The position numbers and the translations under genes are program-made. A stretch of DNA of 64,000 nucleotides from Pseudomonas sp. GTDB lineage: Bacteria > Pseudomonadota > Gammaproteobacteria > Pseudomonadales > Pseudomonadaceae. The DNA lies in assembly GCF_030690725.1 (NCBI RefSeq), contig NZ_JAUYGD010000053.1, forward strand, positions 171,801 to 235,800, written 5' to 3'. Numbering within the stretch: position 1 is the stretch's first letter; every line of letters starts with the position of its first letter. Under the pieces are notes generated by a model. It ran no database searches, was not told the DNA's origin, and saw only the letters and a list, made by a program, of their open reading frames with translations. Of the stretch, positions 26,344 through 35,777 are shown piece by piece.

Positions 26344-27271
26344 TCGCAATTCCATGCAGCTCTGGCAGGGCCGCGTCGACCCAGAGGCCGACAGCCCGCG
26401 CTGGCATCAGCGCATCCAGGCGCTCAGCGTGGACAGCCAGCCTGGCGTCGCCCTGCTCGGTTTCGCCAGCGACGAAGGCGTGCGGCGCAACCATGGCCGC
26501 GTTGGCGCGGTAAATGGGCCGCTGGCGATACGCAAGGCGTTGGCCAACCTTGCCTGGCATCGCCAGGGTGCGGCCTATGACGCCGGTGATGTGCTGTGCA
26601 CCGATGGCGATCTGGAAAGCGCTCAGGCGCGCCTCGCTCACAACGTCTGCGCGCTGCTGGATGCCGGACATCTGCCCATCGTTCTCGGGGGCGGCCATGA
26701 GGTGGCCTTCGGCAGCTGGCAGGGTATTGCCGAACACTTAGCTGGTGGAAAACCTCGAATCGGCATTATCAATTTCGATGCGCATTTTGATCTGCGCGAC
26801 CCGGCCCACGCCCGCTCTTCCGGCACGCCGTTCGCGCAGATCGCCGAGCAGTGCGCCGCCCGTGGCTGGCCATTCGCCTATGCCTGCCTCGGCGTCAGCC
26901 GCGCCAGCAATACCCGCGCCCTGTTTCAACGCGCCGCCGAACTCAATGTGCTGGTGCGTGAAGATCGCGAGATTCGCGAAGGCAGCCTGACGGCGCTTAG
27001 TGCCGAGTTGCAGTCCTTTATCGCCGGTTGCGACGCGATCTATCTGACCATCGATATCGACGTGCTGCCGGCCTGCGAAGCCCCGGGCGTCAGCGCCCCG
27101 GCAGCGCGTGGCGTGCCGCTGGCGCTGCTTGAGCCGCTGCTGGAAACCGTGCGCGACAGCGGCAAGCTGCGCTTGATGGACCTGGCTGAACTCAACCCCG
27201 AACACGACATCGACAGCCGCACTGCCAAGGTCGCGGCGCGGCTGATTCACCTGTTGACCCTGACCGGCTAA
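26333..27271 (+). CDS. hutG: Formimidoylglutamase
   Basis: Ureohydrolase (arginase/agmatinase fold), 312 residues from the ATG at 26333; a second ATG at 26354 is possible. Manganese-ligand motifs are [19 protein letters not shown] and [14 protein letters not shown]. In a hut cluster this points to hydrolysis of N-formimidoylglutamate to glutamate and formamide, the short pathway, rather than the HutF/formylglutamate amidohydrolase route common in Pseudomonas. No hutF is present in this window. The substrate is inferred from context; it is distinct from the agmatinase at 42090. Confidence 0.9.
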   Translation: MHADRNSMQLWQGRVDPEADSPRWHQRIQALSVDSQPGVALLGFASDEGVRRNHGRVGAVNGPLAIRKALANLAWHRQGAAYDAGDVLCTDGDLESAQARLAHNVCALLDAGHLPIVLGGGHEVAFGSWQGIAEHLAGGKPRIGIINFDAHFDLRDPAHARSSGTPFAQIAEQCAARGWPFAYACLGVSRASNTRALFQRAAELNVLVREDREIREGSLTALSAELQSFIAGCDAIYLTIDIDVLPACEAPGVSAPAARGVPLALLEPLLETVRDSGKLRLMDLAELNPEHDIDSRTAKVAARLIHLLTLTG

Positions 27272-27321
27272 GCGCTACTTGGCCACTTCCCTGACAACAA
27301 TAAATACAGAGGAATGCACAG

Positions 27322-27399
27322 ATGACACCCTTCACCCAGCACCGCCACGGCGGCAGCGCGGCACCCCGTTTGTTGCGCGTGGAGAGCTGTCATGTCTGA
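27322..27399 (+). CDS. Possible 25-residue leader peptide before the permease gene
   Basis: A short frame, MTPFTQHRHGGSAAPRLLRV plus ESCHV. GAGG lies about 10 nt before the ATG. Its stop (TGA, 27397-27399) lies 5 nt into the following gene, whose ATG at 27392 is embedded in a different frame, so it could couple translation. It has three histidines in 25 residues. Evidence for expression is only the ribosome site and the overlap; it may also be chance. Confidence 0.3.
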   Translation: MTPFTQHRHGGSAAPRLLRVESCHV

Positions 27400-28717
27400 A
27401 CAGCTCACGGCGTTTGCCAGCGTGTCCAAGGCTCGCGCCCTGGCCCGGTTGCTCGGCTACAGCCTGATCGGCCTGCTGCTGTTTTTCGTACCCTTCGAAA
27501 TCGGCGGGCGCTCGACCATCCTCCTCGACCATGCGGCCACGGCCTTGCAAACCCATGCACGGCCGCTGGTGATCACTATTGCCATGCTGTTTATGCTCTA
27601 CGGCGCGCTGCAGCCCTGGTTCAGCGGCAGCTGGCGCGGCGACCTGACGCGCACCGTGTTCAGCGTGCTCAAGGTGTTCGGTCTGCTGATCGGCGTGGCC
27701 TATCTGCTGCGTGTCGGGCCTGAAGCGCTGTACCAGCCGGGCATGCTGCCGTTTCTGTTCGACAAGCTGGTGCTCAGCCTGGCGCTGATCGTACCGCTGG
27801 GCGCGCTGGCCCTGGTGTTTCTGATCGGCTTCGGCCTGCTGGAGCTGGTCGGTGTGCTGATGCAGCCGGTAATGCGGCCGATCTGGCGCACGCCGGGCAA
27901 GTCGGCAATCGATGCGGTGGCCTCGTTCGTCGGTAGCTACTCGGTGGGCCTGCTGATCACCGACCGCATGTACCAGCAGGGCCACTACAGCGTGCGCGAG
28001 GCGGCGATTATCGCCACCGGCTTCTCCACGGTGTCGGCGCCTTTTATGGTGATCATCGCCAAGACCCTGGGCCTGATGGAAATCTGGAACCTGTATTTCT
28101 GGAGCGCAATGCTGGTGACCTTCAGCGTTACCGCCGTCAGCGCGCGCATCTACCCGCTGTCGCGCCTGCCCTCCGAAAGCCGCCCCGAGCCGCAGCTGCA
28201 AGCGGGCGAAAGCCGCATCGGCAATGCTTGGCGTGCCGGCCTCAGTCAGGCGGCCAGTGCGCCCTCGCTGCTTAGTGCGCTGCGCGAGACCTTTGTCGAC
28301 GGCCTGCGCATGACCGCCGCCATCCTGCCGAGCATTCTTGCCGTCGGTCTGCTCGGCTTGCTCGCCGCCAAATACACCCCGCTGTTCGATGCCCTCGGCG
28401 TGCTGTTTTACCCGCTGACCTGGCTGTTTGGCCTGAACGAGCCGATGCAGGTGGCCCGCGCCATTTCTTCCGGCCTGGCGGAAATGTTCCTGCCGGCCAT
28501 GTTGCTGAAAGACGCCGACGGGCTGGTCAAGTTCGTCACCGCCATCGTCTCGGTGAGCAGCGTGCTGTTTCTCTCGGCCTCAATTCCCTGCGTGCTGGCC
28601 ACGCGAATTCCCCTGCGCCTGCGCGACCTGTTGCTGGTCTGGCTGCAGCGCACGTTCTTAAGCCTGTTGTTCAGCATTCCGCTGGGCTACCTGGCGCTCT
28701 ACATGGGCTGGCTGTAA
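27392..28717 (+). CDS. YjiH-family membrane transporter (nucleoside-recognition/Gate domain)
   Basis: 441 residues, about ten hydrophobic segments, with the Gate-type sequence KSAIDAVASFVGSYSVGLLITDRMYQQGHYSVREAAIIATGFSTVSAPFMVIIA. The second half repeats the motif, and it ends in a helix. GGAGAG precedes the ATG at 27392. The YjiH family has no proven substrate. Its place between hutG and hutU, in the same direction and within one likely operon, argues for uptake or release of a histidine-pathway compound (urocanate, histidine or an intermediate). Confidence 0.85.
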   Translation: MSEQLTAFASVSKARALARLLGYSLIGLLLFFVPFEIGGRSTILLDHAATALQTHARPLVITIAMLFMLYGALQPWFSGSWRGDLTRTVFSVLKVFGLLIGVAYLLRVGPEALYQPGMLPFLFDKLVLSLALIVPLGALALVFLIGFGLLELVGVLMQPVMRPIWRTPGKSAIDAVASFVGSYSVGLLITDRMYQQGHYSVREAAIIATGFSTVSAPFMVIIAKTLGLMEIWNLYFWSAMLVTFSVTAVSARIYPLSRLPSESRPEPQLQAGESRIGNAWRAGLSQAASAPSLLSALRETFVDGLRMTAAILPSILAVGLLGLLAAKYTPLFDALGVLFYPLTWLFGLNEPMQVARAISSGLAEMFLPAMLLKDADGLVKFVTAIVSVSSVLFLSASIPCVLATRIPLRLRDLLLVWLQRTFLSLLFSIPLGYLALYMGWL

Positions 28718-28756
28718 GCCGCCCGCACCTAACGATCTGTTGATAAGGAGCTTGCT

Positions 28757-30439
28757 ATGAGCCTTTTCCGTGACACCGAAATCCGCGCCGCCCGTGGCAC
28801 CACGCTGACCGCCAAGAGCTGGCTGACTGAAGCGCCGCTGCGCATGCTGATGAACAACCTCGACCCGGAAGTGGCCGAGAACCCCAAGGAGCTTGTGGTG
28901 TATGGCGGCATCGGCCGCGCCGCGCGCAACTGGGAGTGCTACGACAAGATCGTCGAAGTGCTGACCCGCCTGGAAGACAACCAGACTCTGCTGATCCAGT
29001 CCGGCAAGCCGGTTGGCGTGTTTGAAACCCACAAAGACGCGCCGCGCGTGCTGCTGGCCAACTCCAACCTGGTGCCGCACTGGGCTACCTGGGAGCACTT
29101 CAACGAACTGGATGCCAAGGGCCTGGCTATGTACGGGCAGATGACCGCTGGCAGCTGGATCTATATCGGCAGCCAGGGCATCGTCCAGGGCACCTATGAA
29201 ACCTTCGTCGAGGCCGGTCGCCAGCATTACGGCGGCAACCTCAAAGGTAAGTGGGTACTGACTGCAGGCCTCGGCGGCATGGGCGGCGCCCAGCCTCTGG
29301 CAGCGACCCTGGCCGGCGCCTGCTCGCTGAATATCGAGTGCCAGCAATCGCGTATCGATTTCCGCCTGAAGACCCGTTATGTCGACGAGCAGGCCAGTGA
29401 TCTGGACGACGCGCTGGCGCGTATCGACAAGTACTGCAGCGAAGGCAAGGCAGTGTCCATCGCGCTGTGTGGCAACGCGGCTGAAATATTGCCGGAACTG
29501 GTCAAGCGCGGCGTGCGCCCGGACATGGTCACCGACCAGACCAGCGCCCACGACCCGCGCCACGGCTACCTGCCGGCCGGCTGGAGCTGGGACGACTACG
29601 TGGCCCGCGGCAAAACCGAGGAGGCCGTGGTGGTCAAGGCTGCCAAGCAGTCCATGGCCGTGCATGTGCGCGCCATGCTGGCCTTCCAGCAGATGGGCGT
29701 GCCGACCTTCGACTACGGCAACAATATCCGCCAGATGGCCCTGCAGGAGGGTGTCGACAACGCCTTCGACTTCCCCGGTTTCGTCCCGGCTTATATCCGT
29801 CCGCTGTTCTGCCAGGGCATCGGCCCGTTCCGCTGGGTGGCGCTGTCCGGTGACCCTGAGGACATCTATAAGACCGACGCCAAGGTCAAAGAGCTGATCC
29901 CGGACGACGCCCACCTGCACAACTGGCTGGACATGGCCCGCGAGCGCATCAGCTTCCAGGGCTTGCCAGCACGTATCTGCTGGGTTGGCCTGAAAGACCG
30001 CGCACGCCTGGCCCAGGCCTTCAACGACATGGTCGCCAGCGGTGAGCTGAAAGCGCCAATCGTGATCGGTCGCGACCACCTCGATTCCGGCTCGGTGGCC
30101 AGCCCCAACCGTGAAACCGAGGCCATGCAGGACGGCTCCGACGCCGTCTCCGACTGGCCGCTGCTCAACGCTCTGCTGAATACCGCAGGCGGCGCGACCT
30201 GGGTGTCGCTGCACCATGGTGGCGGCGTCGGCATGGGCTACTCGCAGCATTCCGGCGTGGTAATCGTCGCCGACGGCACGCCAGAAGCCCGCGCCCGTCT
30301 CGGCCGCGTACTGCGCAACGACCCGGGCGCCGGGGTGATGCGCCACGCCGATGCGGGTTATGAAATTGCCGTAGAGTGCGCCCGCGAGCAGGGTCTGGAC
30401 CTGCCGATGATTGCCGTTACCCAAGGAGCCAATGCATGA
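28757..30439 (+). CDS. hutU: Urocanate hydratase
   Basis: Second step of histidine catabolism (urocanate to imidazolone propionate), NAD+ as electrophile. 560 residues, normal length; NAD-binding segment [15 protein letters not shown] and the conserved [19 protein letters not shown] and [25 protein letters not shown] precedes the ATG. Its stop overlaps the hutH start in ATGA. Confidence 0.97.
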   Translation: MSLFRDTEIRAARGTTLTAKSWLTEAPLRMLMNNLDPEVAENPKELVVYGGIGRAARNWECYDKIVEVLTRLEDNQTLLIQSGKPVGVFETHKDAPRVLLANSNLVPHWATWEHFNELDAKGLAMYGQMTAGSWIYIGSQGIVQGTYETFVEAGRQHYGGNLKGKWVLTAGLGGMGGAQPLAATLAGACSLNIECQQSRIDFRLKTRYVDEQASDLDDALARIDKYCSEGKAVSIALCGNAAEILPELVKRGVRPDMVTDQTSAHDPRHGYLPAGWSWDDYVARGKTEEAVVVKAAKQSMAVHVRAMLAFQQMGVPTFDYGNNIRQMALQEGVDNAFDFPGFVPAYIRPLFCQGIGPFRWVALSGDPEDIYKTDAKVKELIPDDAHLHNWLDMARERISFQGLPARICWVGLKDRARLAQAFNDMVASGELKAPIVIGRDHLDSGSVASPNRETEAMQDGSDAVSDWPLLNALLNTAGGATWVSLHHGGGVGMGYSQHSGVVIVADGTPEARARLGRVLRNDPGAGVMRHADAGYEIAVECAREQGLDLPMIAVTQGANA

Positions 30440-31971
30440 GCCTGTTTACCCTGACCCCCGGCCAACTGAGCTTGGCCCAACTGCGCACCGCCTATCAGGC
30501 GCCGCTGCGCTTGACGTTGGCAGAGTCGGCCTACCCGGCCATCGAAGCCAGTGTCGCCTGCGTCAACGGCATCATCGCCGAGGGCCGCACCGCTTACGGC
30601 ATCAACACCGGTTTCGGCTTGTTGGCTTCGACCCGCATCGCCAATGAGTATCTGGAAAAACTGCAGCGCTCGCTGGTGCTGTCGCATGCCGCCGGTATCG
30701 GTGCGCCGCTGGATGACGCCATGGTGCGGCTGATCATGTTGCTCAAGGTCAACAGCCTGGCGCGCGGCTTCTCTGGCATTCGCCGCCAGGTGATCGAGGC
30801 GCTGATCGCGCTGATCAACGCCGAGGTCTACCCGCATATCCCGCTCAAGGGCTCGGTGGGTGCCTCCGGCGACCTCGCGCCGCTGGCGCATATGTCGCTG
30901 GTGCTGTTGGGCGAAAGCCAGGCGCGGTATCGCGGCGAATGGCTGCCGGCAGCTGAGGCATTAGCCATCGCCGGTTTGCAGCCGATGACCCTGGCGGCCA
31001 AGGAAGGTTTGGCGCTGCTTAACGGCACTCAAGTGTCGACTGCCTACGCCTTGCGCGGGTTGTTCGAGGCCGAGGATCTGTTCGCTGCGGCAACCGTCTG
31101 CGGTGGTCTGACCGTCGAGGCTGCTTTGGGCTCACGGGCGCCGTTCGACCCGCGTATCCATGCCGCTCGCGGTCAGCGTGGGCAGATCGATGCGGCGGCG
31201 GTTTATCGTCATTTGCTCGGCGACAGCAGTGAAGTCGGTCGTTCCCACGAAGCTTGCGACAAAGTGCAAGACCCGTACTCGCTGCGCTGTCAGCCCCAGG
31301 TCATGGGTGCCTGCCTGACTCAGCTGCGCCAGGCCGCCGAGGTGCTGGCGGTGGAAGCCAATGCGGTGTCGGATAACCCGCTGGTGTTCGCCGCCGAGGG
31401 CGAGGTGATTTCCGGTGGTAACTTCCACGCCGAGCCGGTGGCTATGGCCGCCGACAATATCGCCCTGGCCATCGCCGAAATTGGCGCGCTGAGCGAGCGT
31501 CGCACCTCGCTGATGATGGACAAACACATGTCGCAACTGCCGCCGTTTCTGGTGGCCAATGGCGGGGTCAACTCCGGCTTTATGATCGCCCAGGTCACCG
31601 CTGCCGCACTGGCCAGCGAGAACAAGGCCCTGGCTCATCCGCACAGCGTCGACAGCCTGCCGACCTCGGCGAATCAGGAAGACCATGTGTCCATGGCCCC
31701 AGCTGCTGGCAAGCGCCTGTGGGAAATGGCCGCCAACACCCGTGGCGTGCTGGCCATCGAATGGCTGGGCGCCTGCCAGGGCCTGGATTTCCGCGAAGGG
31801 CTGAAGAGCTCGCCGCTGCTCGAGCAGGCGCGCCAGGCGTTGCGCGCACAGGTGCCGTACTACGTGGAAGACCGCTTCTTCGCCCCGGATATCGAGGCTG
31901 CCAATGCCCTGCTCGCCGAGCGCGTGCTGACCCCGTTGTTGCCGAGCGGGGTATTGCCGTCTCTGGCGTAA
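30436..31971 (+). CDS. hutH: Histidine ammonia-lyase
   Basis: Deaminates histidine to urocanate. 511 residues from the ATG at 30436; the MIO cofactor triad A143-S144-G145 lies in [15 protein letters not shown], with GINTGFGLL and the C-terminal [10 protein letters not shown] signature also present. 4-nt overlap with hutU. Single hutH copy in this window. Confidence 0.97.
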   Translation: MSLFTLTPGQLSLAQLRTAYQAPLRLTLAESAYPAIEASVACVNGIIAEGRTAYGINTGFGLLASTRIANEYLEKLQRSLVLSHAAGIGAPLDDAMVRLIMLLKVNSLARGFSGIRRQVIEALIALINAEVYPHIPLKGSVGASGDLAPLAHMSLVLLGESQARYRGEWLPAAEALAIAGLQPMTLAAKEGLALLNGTQVSTAYALRGLFEAEDLFAAATVCGGLTVEAALGSRAPFDPRIHAARGQRGQIDAAAVYRHLLGDSSEVGRSHEACDKVQDPYSLRCQPQVMGACLTQLRQAAEVLAVEANAVSDNPLVFAAEGEVISGGNFHAEPVAMAADNIALAIAEIGALSERRTSLMMDKHMSQLPPFLVANGGVNSGFMIAQVTAAALASENKALAHPHSVDSLPTSANQEDHVSMAPAAGKRLWEMAANTRGVLAIEWLGACQGLDFREGLKSSPLLEQARQALRAQVPYYVEDRFFAPDIEAANALLAERVLTPLLPSGVLPSLA

Positions 31972-32054
31972 GCCGTTGCACCCCTCTCCATGGTGGGAGA
32001 GGGCAGGTAAGCCGGTTATTATCCGCGCATCGGGTAACAACCCAAGGAGCCGCT

Positions 32055-32768
32055 GTGAGCAGTACAACCCCGCGCTACAAGGCGATTGAAGCGTTTCTGC
32101 TGGAGCGCATCCACAGCGGCGCTTACCCGGTCAATCATCAGATCCCGGCGGAAGAGCAGCTAGCGCGGGATTTTGGGGTCAGTCGGATGACCGCCAACAA
32201 GGCTATCCGCGATCTGGTGCAGAAGGGTTACCTGCAGCGCCAGGCCGGGCTGGGCACCTTTGTCACCGACCGCAAGGCCGAATCATCGCTGCATGAAGTG
32301 CTGAATATCGCCAGTGAAGTGCGCGGCCGTGGGCATGCCTACAGCAACGACATCATTCGCTGTGAAGCGCTGGCGGCGGATGATGAAGTGGCGCTGCGTC
32401 TGGGCCTGCGTCTGGGCGCGGAGGTGTTTCACAGCATCCTGGTGCACCGCGAGGATGGTGTGCCGATCCAGCTGGAAGACCGCTTCGTCAACCCGCGTTG
32501 GGTGCCGCATTACCTGGACAGTGATTTCTCTCGGCAGACGCCCAACGAGGTGCTGGTTAGCAGCTGCCCGATTTCCGATGTCGAGCATGTGGTCGAGGCG
32601 GTGCTGGTCGATCAGCAGGTGGCCGACTGGCTGGCTATCGAAGTGGCCGCGCCGTGCCTGAGCGTGATCCGCCGGACCTGGTCGGATGAGCATCTGATCA
32701 GCTACGCCCGGCTGATCCATCCGGGCGATCGCTATAAGATTCGCTCATCGCACAAGCCGCGCCGCTAA
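32055..32768 (+). CDS. hutC: Histidine utilisation repressor HutC
   Basis: 237 residues from a GTG at 32055 with AAGGAG 8 nt upstream. N-terminal GntR winged helix (QIPAEEQLARDFGVSRMTANKAIRDLV) and C-terminal UTRA ligand domain (EVFHSILVHREDGVPIQLEDR). HutC represses hut genes and is relieved by urocanate. Unlike many Pseudomonas it lies at the 3' end of the cluster. No TGTATATACA-type palindrome was seen directly before it, so it may be autoregulated through the upstream operators. Confidence 0.93.
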   Translation: MSSTTPRYKAIEAFLLERIHSGAYPVNHQIPAEEQLARDFGVSRMTANKAIRDLVQKGYLQRQAGLGTFVTDRKAESSLHEVLNIASEVRGRGHAYSNDIIRCEALAADDEVALRLGLRLGAEVFHSILVHREDGVPIQLEDRFVNPRWVPHYLDSDFSRQTPNEVLVSSCPISDVEHVVEAVLVDQQVADWLAIEVAAPCLSVIRRTWSDEHLISYARLIHPGDRYKIRSSHKPRR

Positions 32769-32774
32769 AACCGA

Positions 32775-33431
32775 TCAGTTATTGATCTGCTGCTCGACCA
32801 GTTCGGGATTGTCGATAAAACGGTTGCGGGTGCCTTGCAGGCTGGCGACTTTGTCGTTGCGTGCTTTTTCCTCGGCATCCGGCGGGTCCATCTGGTGCCA
32901 CTTCTTATACATCTGCACCTGGCCGACGATGGGCAGGTTGTACTCGACATGCATATAGAAGATCGCACGCGCCACATTGCCTTTGGCCTCGTCACGTGGC
33001 TCGACCAGCTGGAAACTGGTTTTCATGTCGCAGCCGATGTCGGCGAACTTGCTCGGCACGCTGTCATCCAGATCACCGAACTGCGCATTGCGCCGCACCA
33101 GCTCGACACGGGTTAGCGCCGGGTAGAGGTTGTGCAGGTCGGAGGCCATATAGACGTAGCGCGGGTTCATGATTCCGCACTGGCGGTCGGTGACGCAGCG
33201 CAGCGCGCTTTTCAGCTGTTTGCTGCTGTAGATCGCGCTGGCCTTGAGTTGGCCGCTTTCCTCGGTGAATTCTTTACCGCAGTACAGCGTGCTGCCGCCC
33301 TGGCCATAAAGCTGGCTCCAGAACAGTTGCACGGCGGCTTTGGGATCGGAAAGCTGGTTCTGCCCGTTGGCCAGGGTGGGTAGGCTGATGCTGGCTGCCA
33401 GGCAGCCGATGGCAAGAAACAATGAGCGCAT
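32775..33431 (-). CDS. Secreted endonuclease-I-family-like protein lacking the EH motif
   Basis: 218 residues from the ATG at 33431 (the frame opens further up at 33509) with a signal peptide (MRSLFLAIGCLAASISLPTLA). The endonuclease I signatures are PRYVYMASDLHNLYPALTRV (D98-L99-H100-N101 in DLHN), the C-terminal VEPRDEAKGNVARAIFYM and WHQMDPPDAEEKARND, and QGTRNRFIDNP. The asparagine of DLHN, a metal ligand in this family, is kept. However, the upstream EHVVP-type segment that supplies the catalytic histidine in E. coli EndA is missing; the corresponding stretch is KASAIYSSKQLKSALRCVTD. It may be inactive or work differently. Convergent with hutC. Confidence 0.7.
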   Translation of the reverse strand: MRSLFLAIGCLAASISLPTLANGQNQLSDPKAAVQLFWSQLYGQGGSTLYCGKEFTEESGQLKASAIYSSKQLKSALRCVTDRQCGIMNPRYVYMASDLHNLYPALTRVELVRRNAQFGDLDDSVPSKFADIGCDMKTSFQLVEPRDEAKGNVARAIFYMHVEYNLPIVGQVQMYKKWHQMDPPDAEEKARNDKVASLQGTRNRFIDNPELVEQQINN

Positions 33432-33554
33432 GTGTGGCCCCAATGACCGCCGTTGACGGGGTCTGTTGTTTTTGTAAGACAAGATCGAGTCTAACAAGAC
33501 CTGCGTCACAAAATAAAGCCAAGCGTTTGCTCGGTTTTGCTGGGAAAGGCGCTG

Positions 33555-33572
33555 TGTAAGCTATGGCTTACA
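33555..33572. promoter_or_regulatory. GacA upstream activating sequence
   Basis: TGTAAGCTATGGCTTACA, an exact TGTAAG-N6-CTTACA GacA box. It is the core of a longer palindrome with 12-bp arms (33550-33577). It lies about 55 bp upstream of the likely small RNA start. Confidence 0.9.
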
Positions 33573-33616
33573 CAGCGTGCTGCAGATCGCCACTATGCCG
33601 GGAACCGGCCGACGAC

Positions 33617-33622
33617 TAATCT
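33617..33622 (+). promoter_or_regulatory. Putative -10 element of the rsm small RNA
   Basis: TAATCT; no good -35 at the proper distance, as expected for a GacA-dependent promoter. Start near 33629. Confidence 0.5.
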
Positions 33623-33628
33623 GCTGCC

Positions 33629-33756
33629 CATGGACGTCGCGCAGGAAGCGCACTTTAGCAACAGGGATACGTGGGACAGCTGCCAGGATGGCAAGCAGAT
33701 CAAGGATGTCAGCAAACAGTCTGCAAAGACCCCGCAATGCGGGGTTTTCTTTTTTA
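33629..33756 (+). ncRNA. rsmY: Rsm-type regulatory small RNA (RsmY-like)
   Basis: An RNA of about 125 nt that sequesters CsrA/RsmA-family translational regulators. Seen: six GGA motifs (GGA at 33632, 33644, 33665, 33674, 33686, 33704). Two are presented in hairpin loops: GCGC-AGGAA-GCGC at 33639-33651 and TGCC-AGGAT-GGCA at 33681-33693. A rho-independent terminator ends it, and a perfect GacA box lies upstream. The GCGC-AGGAA-GCGC element is typical of RsmY. The start (about 33629) is estimated from the -10. RsmX or RsmV is the alternative name; the class is well supported, the exact member less so. Confidence 0.85.
33725..33756 (+). terminator. Terminator of the rsm small RNA
   Basis: GACCCCGC-AAT-GCGGGGTTTTC stem-loop followed by TTTTTT. 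Confidence 0.9.
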
Positions 33757-33864
33757 TGCTCAGCGCATCCATGCGCTTCACCCCTCTGGGGCTTGCGCGC
33801 AAAAACGCTCCCGACGTTTTTGTGGCATTCGCCAAACCGCATAATCCTTACCGACCTACCGAAG

Positions 33865-34272
33865 CTATCGCGTGATCACGCTAAATACCGCGCTCGCCCG
33901 AGCAATACGCACCGACTCGACGACAAAGTAGCAATTGGCAAACGCCAGGCTTTTGCCGACCTTCTGCACATCGCTTTCGATGCTGATCCAGTCGCCAAGT
34001 TTGGCGGTGCCGGCGTAGTCGATGCTTAGGCTGCTGGTGACTATCGGCGTCGGTGGCTCCTGGGCGAAGGCGCTGTTATAGCCCAGGGCCACATCCGCCA
34101 GGCTGCTGAGTACGCCGCCATGCACCAGGCCGCGCGCATTGCAGTGTTTCTCCTCGGCGCGCAGGCCAATCACCAGGCCTTTATCGCTGCGCTGGTTGTA
34201 GATCGGCCCGAGCAAATCGAGAAAGGGGCTGCTGCGAAACAGCGGGGTAAAACCTGCCGGAACCATGTTCAT
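33865..34272 (-). CDS. PaaI-type hotdog thioesterase
   Basis: 135 residues, hotdog fold, with the family's HCNARGLVHGGVLSSLADVALGY (HGG around the catalytic region) and VTSSLSIDYAGTAKLGD. Such enzymes hydrolyse acyl-CoA thioesters; substrate unknown. It follows a hydrolase and TetR gene on the same strand with a 28-bp gap, so it is part of a likely three-gene operon. Confidence 0.85.
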   Translation of the reverse strand: MNMVPAGFTPLFRSSPFLDLLGPIYNQRSDKGLVIGLRAEEKHCNARGLVHGGVLSSLADVALGYNSAFAQEPPTPIVTSSLSIDYAGTAKLGDWISIESDVQKVGKSLAFANCYFVVESVRIARASAVFSVITR

Positions 34273-34300
34273 CAGCGAAACCTCCTTTGCTCTGGGATAT

Positions 34301-35179
34301 TCAGGCGGCCTGGCGCTGCGCCTGCAACTCGGCGAACCAGTTCAGCGTTTCATCCCACAGCGACTGCGCCGCCGGACGGAAGTAGCCCATATGGCCGATG
34401 GCACCGATGCTGGCGGCTGAGTCGATGGTGCGCGCCTGATAGGGCGCGGCGCTGTAAGCGGCCATAAAGGCATCGCGCGAGGCGGGCGGGGCCCACAGGT
34501 CGTCCAGGGCGTTGGCGGCAATGATTGGCGTGCTGACCTGAGCAAAGCGCTCGGCGAGATCGGGCATCTGCGGGTCTTCGAAGAAGTAGCGCGGGTAGCC
34601 GCACCAGCGCTTCCACTGTTTGTACACGCCCAGCGGCAAATCCTCGCCCATGCCCAGCTTGCTCCAGGCCAGGTAGCCCTTGTAGCGGGTCAGCAGCGGG
34701 CCGATCAGTCGCCACATGGTCAGCACGCGCAGTTGCTCGGCCTTGGGCATCCAGCCGTGCCAACCAGCACCAGTGCCAAAGGTGTAGAAACCCTGGACCT
34801 GATCATGGTTCGGCAGCAGACCGAAGGCATGCCCGCCAAAGGAGTGACCGACCATATACAGCGGCCGCTGCGGATGACGGTGCTGGTCGATGGCGGCCGC
34901 CAGGTCGAGGTGCGCCCAGTCCAGATAGTCCATGGCAAAGCCGCGCAGGCTGGTCGGTTTCGATTGGCCGATACCACGATAATCGAGGCTCAGGGTGCTG
35001 TAGCCGCGCTGCGCTGCGTACTCGGCAAAGCGTCGGTAGAAACCCTGAGGCACGCCGGTGGCGCCGGCAATCACCAGCTGCGCCACCGGCTCCGGGGCGT
35101 GATAAAGCGTGGCGGTCAGCGGATAACCGTCGAGTGCCGGCAGCTGCACGCTTTCGCTAAGAATGGCTGGGGTATTCAT
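34301..35179 (-). CDS. Alpha/beta-fold hydrolase
   Basis: 292 residues; core [39 protein letters not shown] and nucleophile elbow VGHSFGGHAFGL (Ser in GHSFGG). The catalytic acid is likely in the ANALDDLWAPP segment and His in IGHMGYFRP. Esterase or thioesterase type, substrate unknown. Its start overlaps the TetR stop by 4 nt (35176-35179). Confidence 0.85.
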   Translation of the reverse strand: MNTPAILSESVQLPALDGYPLTATLYHAPEPVAQLVIAGATGVPQGFYRRFAEYAAQRGYSTLSLDYRGIGQSKPTSLRGFAMDYLDWAHLDLAAAIDQHRHPQRPLYMVGHSFGGHAFGLLPNHDQVQGFYTFGTGAGWHGWMPKAEQLRVLTMWRLIGPLLTRYKGYLAWSKLGMGEDLPLGVYKQWKRWCGYPRYFFEDPQMPDLAERFAQVSTPIIAANALDDLWAPPASRDAFMAAYSAAPYQARTIDSAASIGAIGHMGYFRPAAQSLWDETLNWFAELQAQRQAA

Positions 35180-35766
35180 GGGCGGACTCCTCCCGGAAAC
35201 TGTTCGCGGGTCAGGTTGAACAGGGCAGTGGCGGCGCGCTTGAGCGGCTCGCTGCTGCCGGCCACGCGGGCTTGCAGCAGCCCGCCTTCATACAGCGCGA
35301 CAAACAGTGCGGCGAGGTTATCCGCCTGTTCGCTGGGGTAGCCGTAGGCATGCAGTTGCGCACTCAATGCCTGACGCACGGCGGTAAAACTGCGCTGCAG
35401 GGCGGCGCGAATCTCCACATCCTCAGGCCCGCTTTCCAGGGCGATGGTGGCCAGCGGGCAGCCACGCTCGAACTGGCTGCTCTCCAGCTGCTGCAGCGCG
35501 CCTTGCAACCAGTTGTGCAGCGCCTTGAGCGGGTCGGCTTGCTGAGCAAAAAGCTGGCTGAACAGGCCGTCGATATGCCGGCTGATATGCTCGATAGCCG
35601 CCACCGCCAGCTCGCTTTTGCCGCCAGGGAAGTGGTGATAGAGGCTGCCCTTGGGCGCGCCGGCAATTTCCAGCAGTTCACTCAGACCAACGCCGTGCAG
35701 CCCCTTGCGTTGCAGGGCATCGGCCATGGCGTGAATCAGTTTGTCGCGGGTCGAGGTCTTTTTCAT
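35176..35766 (-). CDS. TetR/AcrR-family regulator
   Basis: 196 residues; N-terminal helix-turn-helix with DKLIHAMADALQRKGLHGVGLSELLEIAGAPKGSLYHHFPGGKSELA. The C-terminal half is the YxaF/LmrA-like TetR type (RGCPLATIALES motif). It heads an operon with a hydrolase and a thioesterase, and a palindrome lies immediately upstream of its start, so autorepression with release by an acyl or electrophile ligand is likely. Confidence 0.9.
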   Translation of the reverse strand: MKKTSTRDKLIHAMADALQRKGLHGVGLSELLEIAGAPKGSLYHHFPGGKSELAVAAIEHISRHIDGLFSQLFAQQADPLKALHNWLQGALQQLESSQFERGCPLATIALESGPEDVEIRAALQRSFTAVRQALSAQLHAYGYPSEQADNLAALFVALYEGGLLQARVAGSSEPLKRAATALFNLTREQFPGGVRP

Positions 35767-35777
35767 GGGCTAAATAT

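Noticed and set aside
24995..26355. 453-codon minus-strand frame opposite hutI
   Set aside because: hutI on the plus strand has all its catalytic motifs; this is the reverse shadow.
33537..33875. Open frame of 112 codons in the endonuclease/thioesterase gap
   Set aside because: It runs through a GacA box, an Rsm-type small RNA and its terminator, so the RNA explanation is better; no protein motif.
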